A stretch of 64,000 nt of DNA from Nephromyces sp. MM_2019 (lineage: Eukaryota; Apicomplexa; Aconoidasida; Nephromycida). The notes beneath the pieces are model-generated. The model was given only the letters and a program-made list of their open reading frames with translations. It was not told where the DNA came from and did no database searches. The stretch is from assembly GCA_015657535.1 (NCBI GenBank), contig JADHZB010001487.1, forward strand, positions 1-64,000. The letters are read 5' to 3'. Positions 60,840-64,000 of this stretch are shown piece by piece (position 1 is the first letter of the stretch; each line of letters starts with the position of its first letter). The position numbers and the translations under genes are program-made.

Positions 60840-61483
60840 GGAGCCTTTAGTATAACATTTAAACAAAAAATTTCTGGAATAGTTGGTTTAAATTGCCATT
60901 TTTTCCGTCTGCCAATAATTATGCAGGACTAGTATGTCTTGCTTTGAAAGGAACTGCCGATTTCGCATGTTTTTCTTTCGTAGAGTCAGCGTCGGAGAAA
61001 AAAGCAGTCCTTTTGTAGGGAAGTTCTTGATGTTTATAGTTCAGTTCTCTGGAATTGCTGCCGCTGATGCAGTGTAGTATCAAAGCATTCCGCCAACAAC
61101 TCTGTTATGAATGAAACCGAAATGATGTAATTATTCACTTGAAGCTGCTCGAACGTTAATTTTTATCCGTTGGATCATAATTGGAACTTCCCTGTATTCT
61201 TTGACTACCCTATCACTTTATCAAGTGCTCTGTGTCTCAATTAAAGCGCTTTTGAAGATATGTTTACTGTCTAGTCATTGATCGCCCAATCTATGGAACT
61301 TAATCGACGTGTTAGCACTCTTGTTTACTAGGCGCTAAAGATACACTCTATAGGACGTTCTTGGTATTTATAGAGTGTAGACCCCATTAGTTTTCCTACT
61401 TGCTTATTTGTGCTATCATCTAATAAGCTTGCTGAGTAAAGCTGGAACCATGGCTCCTAGCATAGAGCAGCATTGGGCATAAA
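60840..61483. other. Intergenic gap between convergent genes
   Basis: About 640 bases between the plus gene's TAA and the stop codon of the minus exon at 61484. It presumably holds both 3' UTRs. No polyadenylation signal can be assigned with confidence. Confidence 0.45.
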
Positions 61484-61769
61484 TCATAGCTGGCATATAG
61501 TAAGAGTAAAGAATTGTTTAAATATATTAAGTTTGACTACATTGGTGTGAAGCTGACTTCTTGTCAGCGCAATTTCGTTGTATAATCTTTGCCGAGCTCG
61601 AGATATCTTTTGCAGTGTGTACGTTTCAGCAGCCTTGCTTATTTCATAAAGGGCCCAGAATATCAATCCAGTCTGACTGTGACGTGCAATGTATTCGAAT
61701 ACCAACAAATTCGCGCAGTAATATTTTATGCTCTTAATTTTCACACGCAGGGAAATGTATACTTTATGC
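61484..61769 (-). CDS. Probable terminal exon of an unidentified gene
   Basis: After an atctaaag acceptor at 61770 the minus frame is open for 94 codons to a TGA. The sequence reads as a helical, moderately basic protein (LVFEYIARHSQTGLIFWALY, then EISKAAETYTLQKISRARQR and TRSQLHTNVVKLNIFKQFF). No ATG opens the frame, so this should be the last exon of a gene whose upstream exons lie above 61.8 kb. The acceptor has a poor pyrimidine tract. A plus frame (61589-61789) is open over the same bases. No family recognised. Confidence 0.4.
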
Positions 61770-61789
61770 CTTTAGATGTTATTCATTAG

Positions 61790-63648
61790 TAGCACTGAGA
61801 CGATACCATGGAAGACGGGGTAAGAAGTGGCCCCCAAGTGCTACGTATCACAAGAGTCCAAAGTGAATAACGCTTATTTCAGGTTACTCGCAGCGAAATG
61901 AAATTCGTTCTAGTCGATAACTTCTGCAGTTGCTGTAGGTATTAGCAAGGCTTGAAATTACTAACCTTATGCCTTAAATTTCAATGGCACAAACCCATAC
62001 TTGAGCGCCACCGAAGCTAGTTCGTTTGATACGGCGAGAGTAAACACACAATTAAAAATATTTTAAGGAGCGAAATCTTTAGTAATTGAGTCCTACACTC
62101 TCCGAGGCTACGCTTACGTTGCTTCTGTGTTGAGCAAACTCATGTGGCGTATATATCAAGTGGCTTTATGATGAAAGTATGTGCACAGCCTGAAATAAAA
62201 AAGGCTACATATCACAGCGCTACTTGACGTATCATACCGTATCCTACAAAGCAACAGTATTTTTGCAGTCTCTACGTTCCTTGCACTTTTTTTGGTTTTA
62301 AGCTACTGGCTTGAAGGAGCATAGGCGACCCTCCCACCAGAAAATTCGCCTGCTTCAAAACCTCCTCTTGAATTCTTGCGCATTTGAATGATTGAATATC
62401 ACTAGAAAAAATCATAAGCACCGGCGGTAAGCTTCGCTGTGTACTGTATGTTGCTGCTTGAAAACTTTAAAAGTCATTCATGATAAACTAGTTCACAGGT
62501 ACGAGCTTTAAACAGGGCGCTTCCGTATATAGCACTTCTTTCGTACGACGAAGTGGGCTACTAAATACAAAATGCAGTGCCACAGGGAATTTTTGGCTGG
62601 AAATATCTCGCAAAATGCAGTTTTTCAGAGCGCTTAATTATTGCATTGATCCTGAATTGAAGTGTATTCAATTTTTCATCCATCTCAAGATTCATTACAA
62701 AGTATAACCTGTTCCGTGCTGGTTATCCCAGGAGATGACGAATACGCGTTGGCGTTGGGGCCATCCAAAGCACATATCGATGCTTATAACTACTATTAAA
62801 TAAGCTAGCGAAGCCTAGCAAGAAGCGCGTTACAGGGGTACAAATTTGATGCTTATGGCCATCTTTGAATGATTTCTTATGACTGCTCTCAGCGTTGTGG
62901 AAGCTACATGGAGAGTGGCAACGTAGCTAAGACAGATTTTCGTAAAACTATGAAAACACCAGGAGTACCTCTCTCCGTTACGACGCCATGGGGAGGCCGC
63001 GAAACCTCTGTTCTACAGGCTAAACAAAAGTAACGAAACTACGACAGCACGTAGTTTCCGTACTCATGATCTTGTTAATATGCATACAAACGACATAGAC
63101 TTTTTGCTACGCCCGTCGTGAAAATTCAAGATTAAGGCGTCTGCAGACAGAGCTGGTAAACACCACACTCATCTAGTGCCATTTTTCCCTTTAAAAGACT
63201 GGCAATAGAATATATTCATCAATTGCACAGTCAGGGAACAAAAATTATTCTGAAATTTCCAAAGAATTCTAGATCCTCTTATATTGAATCGCAAAGCAAC
63301 ACTGCTTAAACTGAAGTAACGAAATATATATATATCGAAGCCAAGGAAAAAATTAGCGCCTAGAAACAATGGGAGTTCCGCGAGGAAATAGACGCTTTCA
63401 CATAAAGTTCACGATAATGAAGCAATTCATGTTGCGCAACCCCTACAGTGAGGTGGGATACTCTGACACTACACTTATAAAGCCGTCATAATTGAAAAAT
63501 CTTTCTGTACCAGGCTAGGGGAATACCTTCCCACTATGCCTAGAAAGTTTGCTCAGCTTAAGCCATTCGTTTTCAATACGCGTGCTAAAGCAGCCAATTA
63601 CAGAATAGGCGGCATACTTGAAAAGAAATGTGTATCTGCAGTTGTGAC
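61790..63648. other. No supported gene
   Basis: Evenly composed DNA with short ORFs only, such as minus 63169-63369 (66 residues, aromatic-rich). Upstream exons of the minus terminal exon at 61.5 kb probably lie here but could not be identified. Confidence 0.35.
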
Positions 63649-63831
63649 TCAGCCAAAAGGGGCGACTATATGACAGCAGGAAGCAACAATTTCAAGACCA
63701 GGATTTAGCCCACGGAGTGTTGCAATCTCAATCTCAAGGAGGTAGTAGTGAAGCTTATCGTTATTTTCTTCCTTTAGAAATTTTCTCGGTCTGTCGTTTT
63801 CTGTTTTCATCATTAAAAAAAGTAGTAGCAT
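63649..63831 (-). CDS. Possible exon or 60-residue ORF
   Basis: A minus ORF with an ATG at 63831 and a TGA at 63649. After a hydrophobic start it reads ENDRPRKFLKEENNDKLHYY and EIEIATLRGLNPGLEIVASC. An aaaacag acceptor lies inside its 5' part, so it may be the last exon of a gene that continues beyond the window edge. No family recognised. Confidence 0.3.
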   Translation of the reverse strand: MLLLFLMMKTENDRPRKFLKEENNDKLHYYLLEIEIATLRGLNPGLEIVASCCHIVAPFG

Positions 63832-64000
63832 ATATAAAACTGCCTTTGTTGAAGCCAGTTAGACATTAAAATCCCTCACTTCCCTACAAGTTGGTATGTC
63901 GTAACGAGGATCAAACTACCCTATAATGCAGCATCCATTCAATAAGTCTTATGCGGAGCTATCTCTCAGGGAAAAAAGGGAAATCTCTAGGCCAAACAGT

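Noticed and set aside
1..64000. tRNA, rRNA, transposon and CRISPR signals
   Set aside because: No convincing tRNA B-box with matching arms, no rRNA-like conserved stretch, no transposase or reverse-transcriptase motif and no regularly spaced repeats were seen by eye. A tRNAscan or Dfam search would be needed to exclude them.

Overview
This is an AT-rich nuclear window from an intron-bearing eukaryote, very probably a protist. Two conserved housekeeping genes are certain, and both lie on the minus strand: the small subunit of the splicing factor U2AF (8855-10842) and the sliding clamp PCNA (48245-50844). The U2AF N-terminus and RNA-binding core, and the PCNA with an acidic loop, look to me most like alveolate (apicomplexan or relative) proteins. 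That placement is an inference from remembered family resemblance, not a search. Introns are spliceosomal, usually 0.3-1 kb or longer. No transposase, reverse transcriptase, rRNA, tRNA, CRISPR or prokaryote-style operon was recognised.

Layout. 1-4.3 kb: homopolymer-rich DNA without convincing genes. 4.4-5.4 kb: weak plus-strand exons. 8.9-10.8 kb: U2AF1. 12.3-13.1 kb: a plus-strand cluster of short exons. 15.5-17.0 kb: a two-exon multi-pass membrane protein (minus). 20.0-23.4 kb: an A-rich tract holding short minus-strand exons of at least one unidentified gene. 25.2-30.6 kb: a two-exon minus gene for a 1570-residue protein I cannot assign. 31-36 kb: mostly unassigned, with one possible minus terminal exon at 33.6 kb. 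36.2-38.0 kb: a three-exon minus gene. 41.9-43.4 kb (possibly to 45.2 kb): a plus gene. 45.7-46.0 kb: a small possible minus gene preceded by a recursive-splice-like site. 47.4-47.8 kb: a weak plus ORF converging on PCNA. 55.2-60.8 kb: a plus gene with an N-terminal signal peptide followed by a basic, Ser/Ala-rich stretch, as in proteins sent to complex plastids, plus three downstream phase-0 exons. 61.5-61.8 kb: a minus terminal exon converging on it. 63.6-63.8 kb: a weak minus ORF.

Gene models were built by hand from splice signals and reading-phase continuity. For U2AF1, PCNA, the 1570-residue gene and the 15.5-17.0 kb gene every exon junction restores the frame. Elsewhere many frames on both strands are open in the less AT-rich stretches, so the low-confidence entries are candidates only. 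U2AF1 and PCNA serve general functions (3' splice-site recognition, DNA replication and repair). Nothing in the sequence shows that neighbouring genes act together.
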